A stretch of DNA of 64,000 bases from Acetobacteraceae bacterium (GTDB lineage: Bacteria; Pseudomonadota; Alphaproteobacteria; Acetobacterales; Acetobacteraceae), in contig SHWL01000001.1 in assembly GCA_009693865.1 (NCBI GenBank), positions 41,661 through 105,660 on the forward strand, given 5' to 3'. The position numbers and the translations under genes are program-made. This document shows, in pieces, positions 28,766-36,964 of this stretch. Numbering within the stretch: the stretch's first letter is position 1; each line of letters begins with the position of its first letter. The notes below the pieces were generated by a model, which did no database searches, had not been told where the DNA came from, and saw nothing but the letters and a program-made list of their open reading frames with translations.

Positions 28766-29412
28766 CACGAACCTGCCACGGGAGCCCATGTCTCCCCGTA
28801 TTTATCGCCGAAGACGAAGTCGGACATTTTGCCGCGGCCGGTCGGCCCGAATTTACCCATTGGATACCCAACCGGAAGGATCGCGTAGGAATGCACGCCA
28901 GGTGGCAAGCCCAACGCCGCCTCTGTTTCCTTCTCGAACTGCAGATGCCGCGTCGTCAGGGTCGACCCCAGGCCGAGGGCGCGAATGGCGAGCAGCATGT
29001 TTTGCACAGCGGGATAGACCGAGGCGCCGGCCGACCGGTTCGGGGTGGGACCGTCCTCCAGGCAGGCAACGATCCAAACAGGCGCTTCGTGATAGTGGTC
29101 GGTCAGATACTCGACGGCACCATGCTGACGCTTATGCTTTTCGGGCGTCCCGCCAGGCGCCGGTCCGCTGGCTGCGTAACGTGGCCCCACGACCTCATCG
29201 AACGCTTTCTTGTACCAGACCTGCACGGCCTTCTTGATCGCGGGATCCTTGATCACCATGAAACGCCACTTCTGCGTGTTACCGCCATTGGCCGCGCCGA
29301 GACCGGCATGCAGGATTTTCGTGATCAGTTCGTCCGGCACGGGATCGGGCTTCAACCGCCGCATGGAGCGGGTCGATGTCATGATTTCGAAGACGTCGTT
29401 GAGATCGGCCAT
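28765..29412 (-). CDS. Nitroreductase-family flavoprotein
   Basis: FMN- and NAD(P)H-dependent reductase of the NfsB/BluB-like superfamily, 215 residues. STRSMRRLKPDPVPDELI opens the chain with the Arg cluster that binds FMN phosphate. AGLGAANGGNTQKWRFMVI and SAGASVYPAVQNMLLAIRALGLG are the other family blocks. Its substrate may be a nitro compound, quinone or enoate. The start at 29412 has GGAG 8 bases upstream; the frame beyond, to 29484, overlaps the SDR gene. It is second in the operon, 25 bases after the SDR gene. Confidence 0.88.
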   Translation of the reverse strand: MADLNDVFEIMTSTRSMRRLKPDPVPDELITKILHAGLGAANGGNTQKWRFMVIKDPAIKKAVQVWYKKAFDEVVGPRYAASGPAPGGTPEKHKRQHGAVEYLTDHYHEAPVWIVACLEDGPTPNRSAGASVYPAVQNMLLAIRALGLGSTLTTRHLQFEKETEAALGLPPGVHSYAILPVGYPMGKFGPTGRGKMSDFVFGDKYGETWAPVAGS

Positions 29413-29437
29413 GGGAATTCTCCACCCGTTCATTGGT

Positions 29438-30232
29438 TCAGCGCCGCGCCGCCGGCTGACCGCCAGAGCCGGAGCGGCCACCATCGATCACGATATGCGT
29501 GCCGGTCACATTGCCCGAAAGATCGGACGAAAGATACAGCACCACCCCCGCCACTTCCTCGGGCAGCGTATAGCGGCCAGTGGGCATGGTAGCGCTGTAA
29601 GCTCGATGCACCCCCTCCGGGTCACCCGGATTCCGTTGCGCTTCCAGCGACCGCATCATCCGCGTTTCGACCGGCCCTGGGCATACGGCGTTGACGCGGA
29701 TGCCAAGCGGCGCGACGTCGGATGACGCGACCTTGGTCAGCCCCAGCACGCCGTGTTTCGAGGCCACGTAGGGCGCCATTCCCGGCCCGCCGAACAGGCC
29801 GGCGACCGAGGCAGTGTTCACCACCGTGCCGCTGCCTTGCTTCAACATCACAGGCAGCACATGCCGCAGGCCAAGAAAGACGCCTTTCAGGTTGACGGCG
29901 ATGACCTGGTCGAAAAGATCCTCGTCGTAGTCCTGGGTCGGAACGACCTTGCCTTCGATGCCCGCGTTGTTGAAGAAGCAATCGATGCGGCCATACGCGT
30001 CGAGCGCGGCTTTGACGTAGTCCTGCACTGAGGCCGATTTGGTCACGTCAGCGCGTACGAACTTTATGTCGCCCCCGCGTTGCGCGACCACATCGGCGGT
30101 CGCCTTGCCCTGGGCTTCGTCATGATCGACGACCACGACCTTCGCGCCTCGCAAGGCAAAGCCAAGCGCCGTCGCGCGGCCAATGCCGCCGCCGCCACCG
30201 GTGATCAGGGCGACTTTTCCCGTGAAATCCAT
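29438..30232 (-). CDS. Short-chain dehydrogenase/reductase (SDR)
   Basis: Classical SDR of 264 residues. The cofactor motif is TGGGGGIGRA near residue 11, then the NNAG motif (FFNNAGIEG), the catalytic Ser in NTASVAG, the YxxxK pair in YVASKHG, and the PGPVET loop. Asp36-His37 (VVVDHDE) after the second strand suggests NAD(H) over NADP(H). It probably oxidises a cyclic or secondary alcohol. It is the first gene of an operon continuing into nitroreductase, CMD-like and Fe-alcohol dehydrogenase genes. Confidence 0.92.
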   Translation of the reverse strand: MDFTGKVALITGGGGGIGRATALGFALRGAKVVVVDHDEAQGKATADVVAQRGGDIKFVRADVTKSASVQDYVKAALDAYGRIDCFFNNAGIEGKVVPTQDYDEDLFDQVIAVNLKGVFLGLRHVLPVMLKQGSGTVVNTASVAGLFGGPGMAPYVASKHGVLGLTKVASSDVAPLGIRVNAVCPGPVETRMMRSLEAQRNPGDPEGVHRAYSATMPTGRYTLPEEVAGVVLYLSSDLSGNVTGTHIVIDGGRSGSGGQPAARR

Positions 30233-30336
30233 GTGTGGCTTCCTTCCCGATTGGTAGGCCGGAAGAGTAACCCGTGTTCAAGGTTGGGGGGAAGGCGACC
30301 ACGATCCGACCGGCCGGGCGCCATCTCCGGTGGCAC

Positions 30337-30927
30337 TCAATCCAGCAAAACAGGGGCCACCGAAACCACCAGCAATACCGCCATAGCGATATTGAAGGCT
30401 CGCAAACTTCCGGGCGAGCGCAGCAAGCGTCGCGCCCCGGCCCCCAATAACATCCAGGGCGCCATGCAGGGCAACGCGACGGCGAAGAACACCACGCCGA
30501 TCCGAAGTCCTTGCATCCACAACGCCTCATCGGGCCGCGCGAACAAGCCCGCCGCGCTCAATGCGATCAGCCAGCCTTTCGGATTGACCCACTGGAAGGC
30601 CATCGCGCCGGCAAAACCCAGGACCCGCCCGGCGTTTTCGTTCGGCGGCCCGGCCGTGGCGATCTTCCAGGCCAACAGCAGCATCCAGGCCGCGCCGCCC
30701 CATCGCATCAACGGCAACAACAACGGCCACGCGAGCAATACCGAGGCCAGGCCGGAGCAAACAATCGCCAGCATCAGTGTGAAGCCGACACCGACCCCCA
30801 GCATATGCGGCACGGTTGCCCGCAATCCGAACGACGCCGCCGACGCCGCGAGCATCAGATTGTTCGGACCGGGCGTGATGTACATCGCCACGGCGAACCC
30901 GGTCATCGAGAGAATTGTCGCGTCCAT
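30337..30927 (-). CDS. LysE/RhtB-family exporter
   Basis: Inner-membrane exporter of amino acids or related compounds, 196 residues with about six membrane helices. The N-terminal YITPGPNNLMLAASAASFG is the hallmark of LysE/RhtB transporters, and FQWVNPKGWLIALSAAG is the second conserved block. There is no ribosome-binding site before the ATG at 30927. A promoter-like pair and a 35-bp dyad lie right against the start codon, so the mRNA may be leaderless. Confidence 0.88.
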   Translation of the reverse strand: MDATILSMTGFAVAMYITPGPNNLMLAASAASFGLRATVPHMLGVGVGFTLMLAIVCSGLASVLLAWPLLLPLMRWGGAAWMLLLAWKIATAGPPNENAGRVLGFAGAMAFQWVNPKGWLIALSAAGLFARPDEALWMQGLRIGVVFFAVALPCMAPWMLLGAGARRLLRSPGSLRAFNIAMAVLLVVSVAPVLLD

Positions 30928-30965
30928 GCAGATACGACAGTATTACTGCCATATCTGCATTACAA
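30926..30965 (-). promoter_or_regulatory. lysE promoter inside a 35-bp imperfect palindrome (operator)
   Basis: Positions 30926-30960 form a long dyad. Arms ATGCAGATA...CAGTA and TACTG...TATCTGCAT are symmetric about 30943, with two mismatches per arm. On the minus strand TTGTAA (30960-30965), a 17-base spacer and TACTGT (30937-30942) make a reasonable sigma-70 promoter. Its predicted start site would fall at or next to the lysE start codon. A dimeric repressor or activator bound to this dyad would cover the promoter. The cognate regulator is not identifiable in the window. Confidence 0.55.
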
Positions 30966-30968
30966 GCC

Positions 30969-32039
30969 CTACCCCGCCGCGACCAGTTGCGCGATCGCCG
31001 TCCCGACATCCGCCGTGCCAGCCTGACCACCCATGTCTCGCGTTTTCGGCCCGCTCTCCCGCAACAACGTTTCGATCGCGTCGACGATCGCGCGGCCCGC
31101 GGTTTCCTCGCCCAGGTGTTGCAGCATTAACGCGGCTGACCAGATCTGGCCGATCGGATTGCAGATGAATTTGCCGGCGATGTCCGGGGCGCTGCCGTGT
31201 ACCGGCTCGAACATTGAGGGAAACTTCCGTTCCGGGTTGATGTTCGCCGAGGCTGCGATGCCGATCGAGCCCGCCACCGCCGGGCCGAGATCGCTCAGGA
31301 TATCGCCGAACAGGTTCGACCCGACCACGACATCGAACCAGTCGGGATGCTGGACGAAGTGGGCGCACAGAATGTCGATGTGAAATTGATCGGTGCGGAT
31401 GTCCGGATAGGCCTTGCCCATCTCGACGAACCGCTCATCCCAGTATGGCATCGTGTGGATGATGCCATTCGACTTGGTGGCCGACGTGACGTGCTTCTTC
31501 GGCCGGGTCATCGCCAGCTCGAATGCGTATTTCAGGATGCGATCGGTGCCGACGCGCGAAAACACGCTCTGCTGGGACACGAACTCGCGATCGGTGCCTT
31601 CGAACATTCGGCCGCCGACGGAGGAATATTCGCCTTCGGTGTTTTCGCGCACGACGTAGAAATCGATATCGGCCTCGGTCCGGTTGGCCAGCGGAGTCTT
31701 CACACCGGGCAGCAACTTGCACGGCCGAACATTGGCATATTGATCAAAACCGCGCCGGATCGGGATCAGCAAGCCCCATAGGGAAATATGGTCCGGCACC
31801 CCGGGCCACCCAACCGCGCCCAGAAGCACCGAGTCGGATCGCGCCAACTGGTCCAGTCCGTCGGCCGGCATCATCTGGCCGGTCTCCTTGTAAGTCTCGC
31901 ACGACCAATCGAAGTGCTTCAGTTCCAGCCCAAACCCAAATTTGCGAGATGCCGCGTCCAGCACTTTCAGGCTCTCGGGCACGGTTTCCTTGCCGATCCC
32001 GTCGCCGGGGAGGACCGCGATGCGGTGCGTGCGGGCCAT
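30969..32039 (-). CDS. Isocitrate/isopropylmalate dehydrogenase family (tartrate or D-malate dehydrogenase-like)
   Basis: NAD-dependent beta-decarboxylating dehydrogenase of 356 residues. It opens with IAVLPGDGIGKETVPESL, has the substrate-binding region VVRENTEGEYSSVGG, and carries the Mg2+-binding block GSNLFGDILSDLGPAVAGS. It ends with EPVHGSAPDIAGK as the nucleotide motif. Family details (YSSVGGRMFEG) fit tartrate dehydrogenase/D-malate dehydrogenase (TtuC/DmlA) better than LeuB. The start at 32039 is supported by AAGGAG about 9 bases upstream; in-frame ATGs further out are less likely. Divergent from pyrE across 84 bases. Confidence 0.87.
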   Translation of the reverse strand: MARTHRIAVLPGDGIGKETVPESLKVLDAASRKFGFGLELKHFDWSCETYKETGQMMPADGLDQLARSDSVLLGAVGWPGVPDHISLWGLLIPIRRGFDQYANVRPCKLLPGVKTPLANRTEADIDFYVVRENTEGEYSSVGGRMFEGTDREFVSQQSVFSRVGTDRILKYAFELAMTRPKKHVTSATKSNGIIHTMPYWDERFVEMGKAYPDIRTDQFHIDILCAHFVQHPDWFDVVVGSNLFGDILSDLGPAVAGSIGIAASANINPERKFPSMFEPVHGSAPDIAGKFICNPIGQIWSAALMLQHLGEETAGRAIVDAIETLLRESGPKTRDMGGQAGTADVGTAIAQLVAAG

Positions 32040-32123
32040 GGGAACTGTCTCCTTCATCTTGTTATCAAAGGCCGTCATGCTATCAGGGGCGATGAAATCG
32101 CAGGGATAGAGGAGTCGAAGCAG

Positions 32124-32867
32124 ATGGCCAAGCCAGCGCAAGGAACGACATCCGCCACGGAATGGGACCGCGACGCGGCACTGACCACGGCGCGCATTCT
32201 GCTGGAGATCGACGCGATCAAATTCCGCCCCGAGGAGCCGTTCACCTTCACCTCGGGCTGGAAGTCGCCGGTCTATATCGACTGCCGCCGCATCATCTAC
32301 TTCCCTCGGGCGCGCTCAAAAATCTGCGACCTCGCGGTGGAAAAGATCGACCGGCATGTTGGCTACGAGACGATCGAGGCGGTCGCGGGCGGGGAGACGG
32401 CCGGCATCCCCTTCGCCGCCTGGATCGCCGACCGCATGGGTGCGCCGATGGCCTATGTCCGCAAGCAGCCAAAGGGCTTCGGCCGCCAGGCGCTGATCGA
32501 GGGCGATGTGCCTGAAGGCAAGCGCACCCTTCTGGTCGAGGACCTGACCACCGACGGCCAGTCGAAAATCCGCTTCGCGACCGCGCTGCGCGACGCGGGT
32601 GCGATCTGCAATCACGCGTTTGTCGTGTTCTTTTACGGCGTGTTCCCCGGTGCCTTCGAAACCTTGGCGCGGATGGACATCCAACTCCACCACCTCTGCA
32701 CCTGGTGGGACGTGCTGGAGGCCTGCAAGGAACGGCCGGCTTTCTCCGACGTCAATCTTTCCGATGTACGGCGCTTCCTGGAGGATCCGGTCGCCTGGTC
32801 GGCGGCGCATGGGGGGATTTCCTCGCCCGAGGAAGCAATGGCCCGGAAAGCGGCCGCGGATAACTGA
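32124..32867 (+). CDS. pyrE: Orotate phosphoribosyltransferase
   Basis: Converts orotate and PRPP to orotidine 5'-phosphate in pyrimidine synthesis. The 247-residue protein has the FTSGWKSPVYIDCRRI block, YVRKQPKGFGRQALIEG with conserved Lys residues, and the PRPP-binding loop TLLVEDLTTDGQSK. The extra 30 or so C-terminal residues (FLEDPVAWSAAHGG) are common in alphaproteobacterial PyrE. GGAG lies about 9 bases before the ATG at 32124. It stands alone in a catabolic neighbourhood, so it probably has its own promoter in the divergent gap. Confidence 0.93.
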   Translation: MAKPAQGTTSATEWDRDAALTTARILLEIDAIKFRPEEPFTFTSGWKSPVYIDCRRIIYFPRARSKICDLAVEKIDRHVGYETIEAVAGGETAGIPFAAWIADRMGAPMAYVRKQPKGFGRQALIEGDVPEGKRTLLVEDLTTDGQSKIRFATALRDAGAICNHAFVVFFYGVFPGAFETLARMDIQLHHLCTWWDVLEACKERPAFSDVNLSDVRRFLEDPVAWSAAHGGISSPEEAMARKAAADN

Positions 32868-33016
32868 AACCCGCAGGCGAGAGAACCGACCGGATCGGCC
32901 ACACGTGAGCCGTCGCGCCGAGCGACGAGCGGCGCGAGCATGAGCGATATCAAACCACTTGGCGCGAATTTCGGTTCGGGAGATAAGCACGGAACAAGAA
33001 CAAAGGACCCGTTCCG

Positions 33017-33358
33017 TTGCGCGATAACTCCGATCGACCGTCCCCCGACCCAAATGCATTGGTGATCAGAGCCGCCTTCGTGCCGGATGGCGCCCAGCCG
33101 CCGCCGGAGGTCATGGGCGATCTGCATTCGATTCGTATCCGCGCGTCATATGATCCGGAAACCGGCGCGATTACCTGCGAGAATCCTGGGAACGGCTTCG
33201 ACGAAGGTGTTCTGGCACGATGGTATCCCGATAATGATCGAGATGCCTCCGGCGAGTCAGATCCCTTTGACACAGAGGTCACTGATGGCGAGGCAGGAGC
33301 CGGAGGTGCCTGGGATGCCGCGATGGCGTTCGTGACGGGGTTTAATTCCGGAGTCTGA
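33017..33358 (+). CDS. Hypothetical acidic protein
   Basis: A 113-residue, strongly acidic open frame that starts at TTG 33017, with AAAGGA about 9 bases upstream. It has no recognisable domain, membrane helix or signal peptide. The C-terminal half is rich in Asp, Glu and Gly. The codon pattern has GC-rich third positions, as in neighbouring genes, which supports coding, but I do not recognise the family. It lies alone between pyrE (149-base gap, nothing seen) and the glutamate synthase-like gene. Confidence 0.5.
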   Translation: MRDNSDRPSPDPNALVIRAAFVPDGAQPPPEVMGDLHSIRIRASYDPETGAITCENPGNGFDEGVLARWYPDNDRDASGESDPFDTEVTDGEAGAGGAWDAAMAFVTGFNSGV

Positions 33359-33426
33359 CCCACGCCGGTGGATAGCCGCCAGAAATCAAGGAAATTTTCA
33401 CACCTATGTGGCAGCTTGCGTAATGG

Positions 33427-33445
33427 GACACCGGTCATCGGTGTC
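33427..33445. promoter_or_regulatory. Perfect 7-bp dyad upstream of the glutamate synthase-like gene
   Basis: GACACCG and CGGTGTC flank a 5-base spacer at 33427-33445, about 60 bases before the start at 33505. Size and position suit an operator for a dimeric regulator, or a short RNA hairpin in the leader. No clear -35/-10 pair could be assigned nearby. Confidence 0.35.
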
Positions 33446-33504
33446 ACCCGAGGCATTCGTCCCGGTTCTCGAAGGCGGGCGGGTGCATCACGGGAGGAAA
33501 TCTC

Positions 33505-34938
33505 ATGCTGGCCGCGTTCTTCATCTTGCTGATCTTGTTGGGTTTTGCCGCGCTGTATGTTCATAACCGGCGCCAGACGACCCATACGATCCTGCGGAAC
33601 TACCCGGTGGTCGGGTATTTCCGCTATTTCGCCGAAACGCTCGGCGAATACATGCGGCAGTACCAGTACCTGCCCGACTGGGCTGAGCGGCCCTTCAACC
33701 GTCTCGAACGGTCCTGGGTTTACCAATCCTCCAAGGGTGTCTCGAATCTACGGAGTTTCGGTAGCGAAAATGTTCCCCCATTCATTTTCCGCAATGCCGC
33801 CTTTCCCGTCCTGGACGAGGAGAAACGCCCGTGGGTGGGCAAGCAGATCGGCATCACTGAGGGGCCAGGTGCCTGCCGCCACCCGTTTGTCGCGAAAAGT
33901 TTCTTCAATATCAGTGGCATGAGTTACGGCGCGCTCAGTCACGCGGCTGTCTCCGCTCTGTCGCGTGGAGCCAAAGCGGCGGGGATCTGGATGGCGACCG
34001 GCGAAGGCGGCCTCGCGCCCTACCATCTGGAGGGCGGTTGCGATGTCATCATGCAAATGGGTACCGCGAAATACGGTGTCCGCGACTCGAATGGCAACCT
34101 GTCGGAGGACCGGCTGCGCGAAATCGCCGCGCACGAGCAGGTGCGGATGTTCGAGGTGAAACTGGCCCAGGGAGCGAAACCGGGAAAAGGCGGGATTTTG
34201 CCGGGAATCAAAGTGACGGCGGAAATAGCGGCGATCAGGGGAATTCCGATCGGCGAGGACAGTATCAGCCCCAACCGGCACAAGGACATCGGCAATGTCC
34301 GCGAACTCGGCGCATTCGTGGAACGGGTCCGGACGATCACCGGCAAGCCGGTCGGCGTGAAGTTCGTCGCAGGCGATCCGACGTTCCTCGACGATTGGTT
34401 CACAGACTGTGTCGCTCACCCCGAGGGCTGTCCGGATTACCTCCAGATCGACGGCGGCGAGGGCGGCAGCGGCGCGGCGCCGGCGCCATTGATGGACTAC
34501 GTCGGCATGCCGATCACCCTCGCGTTGCCGCTAGTGGCCCTGGCCCGTGAGCGGCACGGACTACGCGACCGTATCCGCATCATCGCCGCCGGCAAGCTCA
34601 TCACCCCCGACAAGGTCGCCTGGGCTTTGTGCATGGGCGCCGATTTTGTCTCCTCAGCCCGCGGTTTCATGTTTTCCCTGGGCTGTATCCAGGCGATGAA
34701 ATGCGGCAGCGGGAAATGCCCGACGGGGGTCACGTCTTCGGAGCCGAGGCTGATTTCCGGTCTCGACCCTACCGACAAAGCCGCGCGGGTGGCCCGTTAC
34801 GCCGCGAGCCTTCGGGAAGACGTGGAGATCATCGCGCATGCCTGTGGGCTCCAGGACCCGAGTGGATTCCTGCCGCGGCATGTCACCGAGATCGAGCGTG
34901 GGGTTGGTGGATTCCGGGCGCCGCAAGGGGGGGATTGA
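33505..34938 (+). CDS. Membrane-anchored FMN-binding glutamate synthase-family protein
   Basis: A 477-residue protein with one N-terminal membrane helix (about residues 3-20) and a large domain related to the FMN and iron-sulfur domain of glutamate synthase. ISGMSYGALSHAAV, GEGGLAPYHLEGG, KPGKGGILPG and IDGGEGGSGAAPAPL match the FMN/glutamine-tunnel region. The C-x5-C-x4-C pattern in CIQAMKCGSGKCPTG is the likely 3Fe-4S ligand set. It lacks the glutaminase and NADPH-binding domains of GOGAT, so ammonia-assimilating activity is unlikely without partners. Its real role is unknown. GGGAGG lies 7 bases before the ATG. Confidence 0.82.
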   Translation: MLAAFFILLILLGFAALYVHNRRQTTHTILRNYPVVGYFRYFAETLGEYMRQYQYLPDWAERPFNRLERSWVYQSSKGVSNLRSFGSENVPPFIFRNAAFPVLDEEKRPWVGKQIGITEGPGACRHPFVAKSFFNISGMSYGALSHAAVSALSRGAKAAGIWMATGEGGLAPYHLEGGCDVIMQMGTAKYGVRDSNGNLSEDRLREIAAHEQVRMFEVKLAQGAKPGKGGILPGIKVTAEIAAIRGIPIGEDSISPNRHKDIGNVRELGAFVERVRTITGKPVGVKFVAGDPTFLDDWFTDCVAHPEGCPDYLQIDGGEGGSGAAPAPLMDYVGMPITLALPLVALARERHGLRDRIRIIAAGKLITPDKVAWALCMGADFVSSARGFMFSLGCIQAMKCGSGKCPTGVTSSEPRLISGLDPTDKAARVARYAASLREDVEIIAHACGLQDPSGFLPRHVTEIERGVGGFRAPQGGD

Positions 34939-34959
34939 GCGACGCCACGGCCGGATTGT

Positions 34960-35766
34960 TCAACGTCCGGAGAATCGCGTCCGCCGTTTCTCCCGGAACG
35001 CCGTCACGCCCTCGGTATAATCCTCGGTCATCCCGGCGCGCATCTGAAGTTTTGCCTCGACGTCCAGTTGCTGTTCGTAGGTATTCTCCAGACTGGCCCA
35101 ATACATTTTGCGAATAAGCGCCAGCGAGGCCGGTCCCTCCGCCAGTGTCCGCGCCATCGCCATCGCGGCGCCGGGTAGGTCTGGATCGTTCACGACACGA
35201 TTGATCATCCCCCAGGCCAGCGCCGTTTCCGCGGGCAACCGTTCCGCGAGCAACGATAGTTCCATCGCCCGCGCCATGCCGATCATGCGCGGCAGCACAT
35301 AGGAAGAGCCGCAGTCCGGCACCAGTCCGATCCGCGCGAAGGCCTGAAGAAACGACGCCGAGGCCGCCGCGATCCGAATGTCACCCATCAGCGCGAGGCT
35401 CATGCCCGCTCCCGCGGCGATGCCATTGATCGCGGTCACAACGGGCATGGCCAGGTCGCGGAGGCGGATGAAGGTTGGGTTGTACCAAGCCTCCAGGTCG
35501 CTCTTGACCTCGCCGCGCGCCTCGGCGGCACGATCGCGTGGCGGGCGGTCGGGATCGTTCAGGTTCGCCCCGGAACAGAACGCGCGGCCCGCGCCGGTAA
35601 TCATCAGGCAACGAGCGCTGCTGGCTTCCACATTGTCCAAGGCCCAGGTGATGTCGTGACGAAGTTTGTAGCCGAAGGCGTTAAGGACGGAGGGGTCGTT
35701 CAACGTCATGACCGCGACGTTATCCTGAATCTCCAGCAATACGCGGCCGTTCGGCGCATGGTCCAT
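34960..35766 (-). CDS. Enoyl-CoA hydratase/isomerase family protein (PaaG-like)
   Basis: Crotonase-fold protein of 268 residues acting on acyl-CoA thioesters. The oxyanion-hole segments are GAGRAFCSGANLND and NGIAAGAGMSLALMGD. Positions that hold the two catalytic Glu residues of true hydratases are Ser (in GMSLAL) and Phe (in FLQAFARIG). The PDCGSS motif resembles PaaG-type isomerases, which use an Asp. A double-bond or epoxide isomerase role is therefore more likely than hydration. It is last in a four-gene operon and starts one base after the CoA-transferase stop. Confidence 0.85.
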   Translation of the reverse strand: MDHAPNGRVLLEIQDNVAVMTLNDPSVLNAFGYKLRHDITWALDNVEASSARCLMITGAGRAFCSGANLNDPDRPPRDRAAEARGEVKSDLEAWYNPTFIRLRDLAMPVVTAINGIAAGAGMSLALMGDIRIAAASASFLQAFARIGLVPDCGSSYVLPRMIGMARAMELSLLAERLPAETALAWGMINRVVNDPDLPGAAMAMARTLAEGPASLALIRKMYWASLENTYEQQLDVEAKLQMRAGMTEDYTEGVTAFREKRRTRFSGR

Positions 35767-35767
35767 G

Positions 35768-36964
35768 TCAAATCGCTCCCGTTTCGCGCAATCGCGCCAT
35801 TTCGCCGGCGGACAGGCCAAGCCAGCCGCCGTAGACCTCGTCATTATGCTCCCCAACGCGTGGACTGACCTTGGTCGGCACTTTGTCCGCGCCATGGAAA
35901 CGCAGGGGCGAATTCGGTAGCACGACCGGACCATAGTCGTAATGATCCACGACCTCCAGCATGCCGCGGCCGTGCATATGCGGGTCGTTCAACATCTCTT
36001 CCAGATCGCGGACCGGCGCGCAGGGGACCTTGAAGCGGCTGGTGGCTTCGAATATTTCGGCGCGCGTGTGGGCTTTCGTCCAATCGGACACCAGCGCCTC
36101 GGTTTCCTGATAGTGCGTTACACGGGCGTCGTTTTTGATGAATTTGGGATCGTCCTTCAGGTCATCCCGGCCCATCGCGCCCAACAGATTTTGCCATTGG
36201 GCTTCGGTGACGAGAATGATCGCGACGTGGCCGTCCGATGCCTCATAGACATTGTACGGCGCGCGATTGAAATTCGCGAAGGCGTTGCCGGTGCGTCCTG
36301 GAACCTTCTGACCGGCGCGGTGGTATTGATCGATGGCGGTGGCGAGGGCGGGAAACACCGCCTCCACCATCGCGATTTCGACCAGGCGGCCGCGGCCGGT
36401 GCGCTCGCGTTGCAGCAGCGCGGTCACCAGGCCCGCGTAAAGATGCGCGCCTCCGAGGATATCGACATAGGGCGCGCCGGTGCGCAGCGGCGGACCGTCG
36501 GCATAGCCGGTCAGGCTCATGACGCCCGAGGCGGCCTGGATGGTGAAATCCATCGCCAGGTTATCCCGGTCGGGCCCCGACAACCCGAACCCGGTGCCGG
36601 AGACATAGACCAACTTCGGATTGATCTCGCTCAGTACCGACCAGCCAACTCCCAGCCGATCCATCACGCCGGGGGAATAATTTTCCACGACGGCGTCGGC
36701 CTTCAGCACCATGCGTTTCAGCAGCTCGCGGCCCGCTTCCTGTTTCAGGTCCAGGGTGACGCCGCGCTTATTGGCATTTAACGCGGCGACCGGGTACGAA
36801 CCGGTCTTACCGGGGGGTGCCATGCCGCGAAGACTTTCACCCTTCGGTGGCTCGATCTTGATGACATCGGCGCCTGCCTTGGCGGCCATCATGGTCGCGT
36901 AAGGCCCTTGGTAGAATTGAGTGAAATCCAGAATCACAAAACCATCCAGCGGCGTATCCGGCAT
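35768..36964 (-). CDS. Class III (CaiB/BaiF) CoA-transferase, second of a tandem pair
   Basis: Moves CoA from an acyl-CoA donor to a carboxylic acid through an enzyme-bound aspartyl thioester. The 398-residue protein has FILDFTQFYQGPYATMMAA-type N-terminus, GADVIKIEPPKGE and NANKRGVTLDLK for CoA binding, and the probable catalytic Asp168 in PYVDILGG. The initiator ATG shares one base with the stop of the upstream paralog (TGATG), so both are made together. Tandem class III subunits can form heterodimers, as in benzylsuccinate CoA-transferase BbsEF; whether this pair does is inference. Confidence 0.9.
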   Translation of the reverse strand: MPDTPLDGFVILDFTQFYQGPYATMMAAKAGADVIKIEPPKGESLRGMAPPGKTGSYPVAALNANKRGVTLDLKQEAGRELLKRMVLKADAVVENYSPGVMDRLGVGWSVLSEINPKLVYVSGTGFGLSGPDRDNLAMDFTIQAASGVMSLTGYADGPPLRTGAPYVDILGGAHLYAGLVTALLQRERTGRGRLVEIAMVEAVFPALATAIDQYHRAGQKVPGRTGNAFANFNRAPYNVYEASDGHVAIILVTEAQWQNLLGAMGRDDLKDDPKFIKNDARVTHYQETEALVSDWTKAHTRAEIFEATSRFKVPCAPVRDLEEMLNDPHMHGRGMLEVVDHYDYGPVVLPNSPLRFHGADKVPTKVSPRVGEHNDEVYGGWLGLSAGEMARLRETGAI

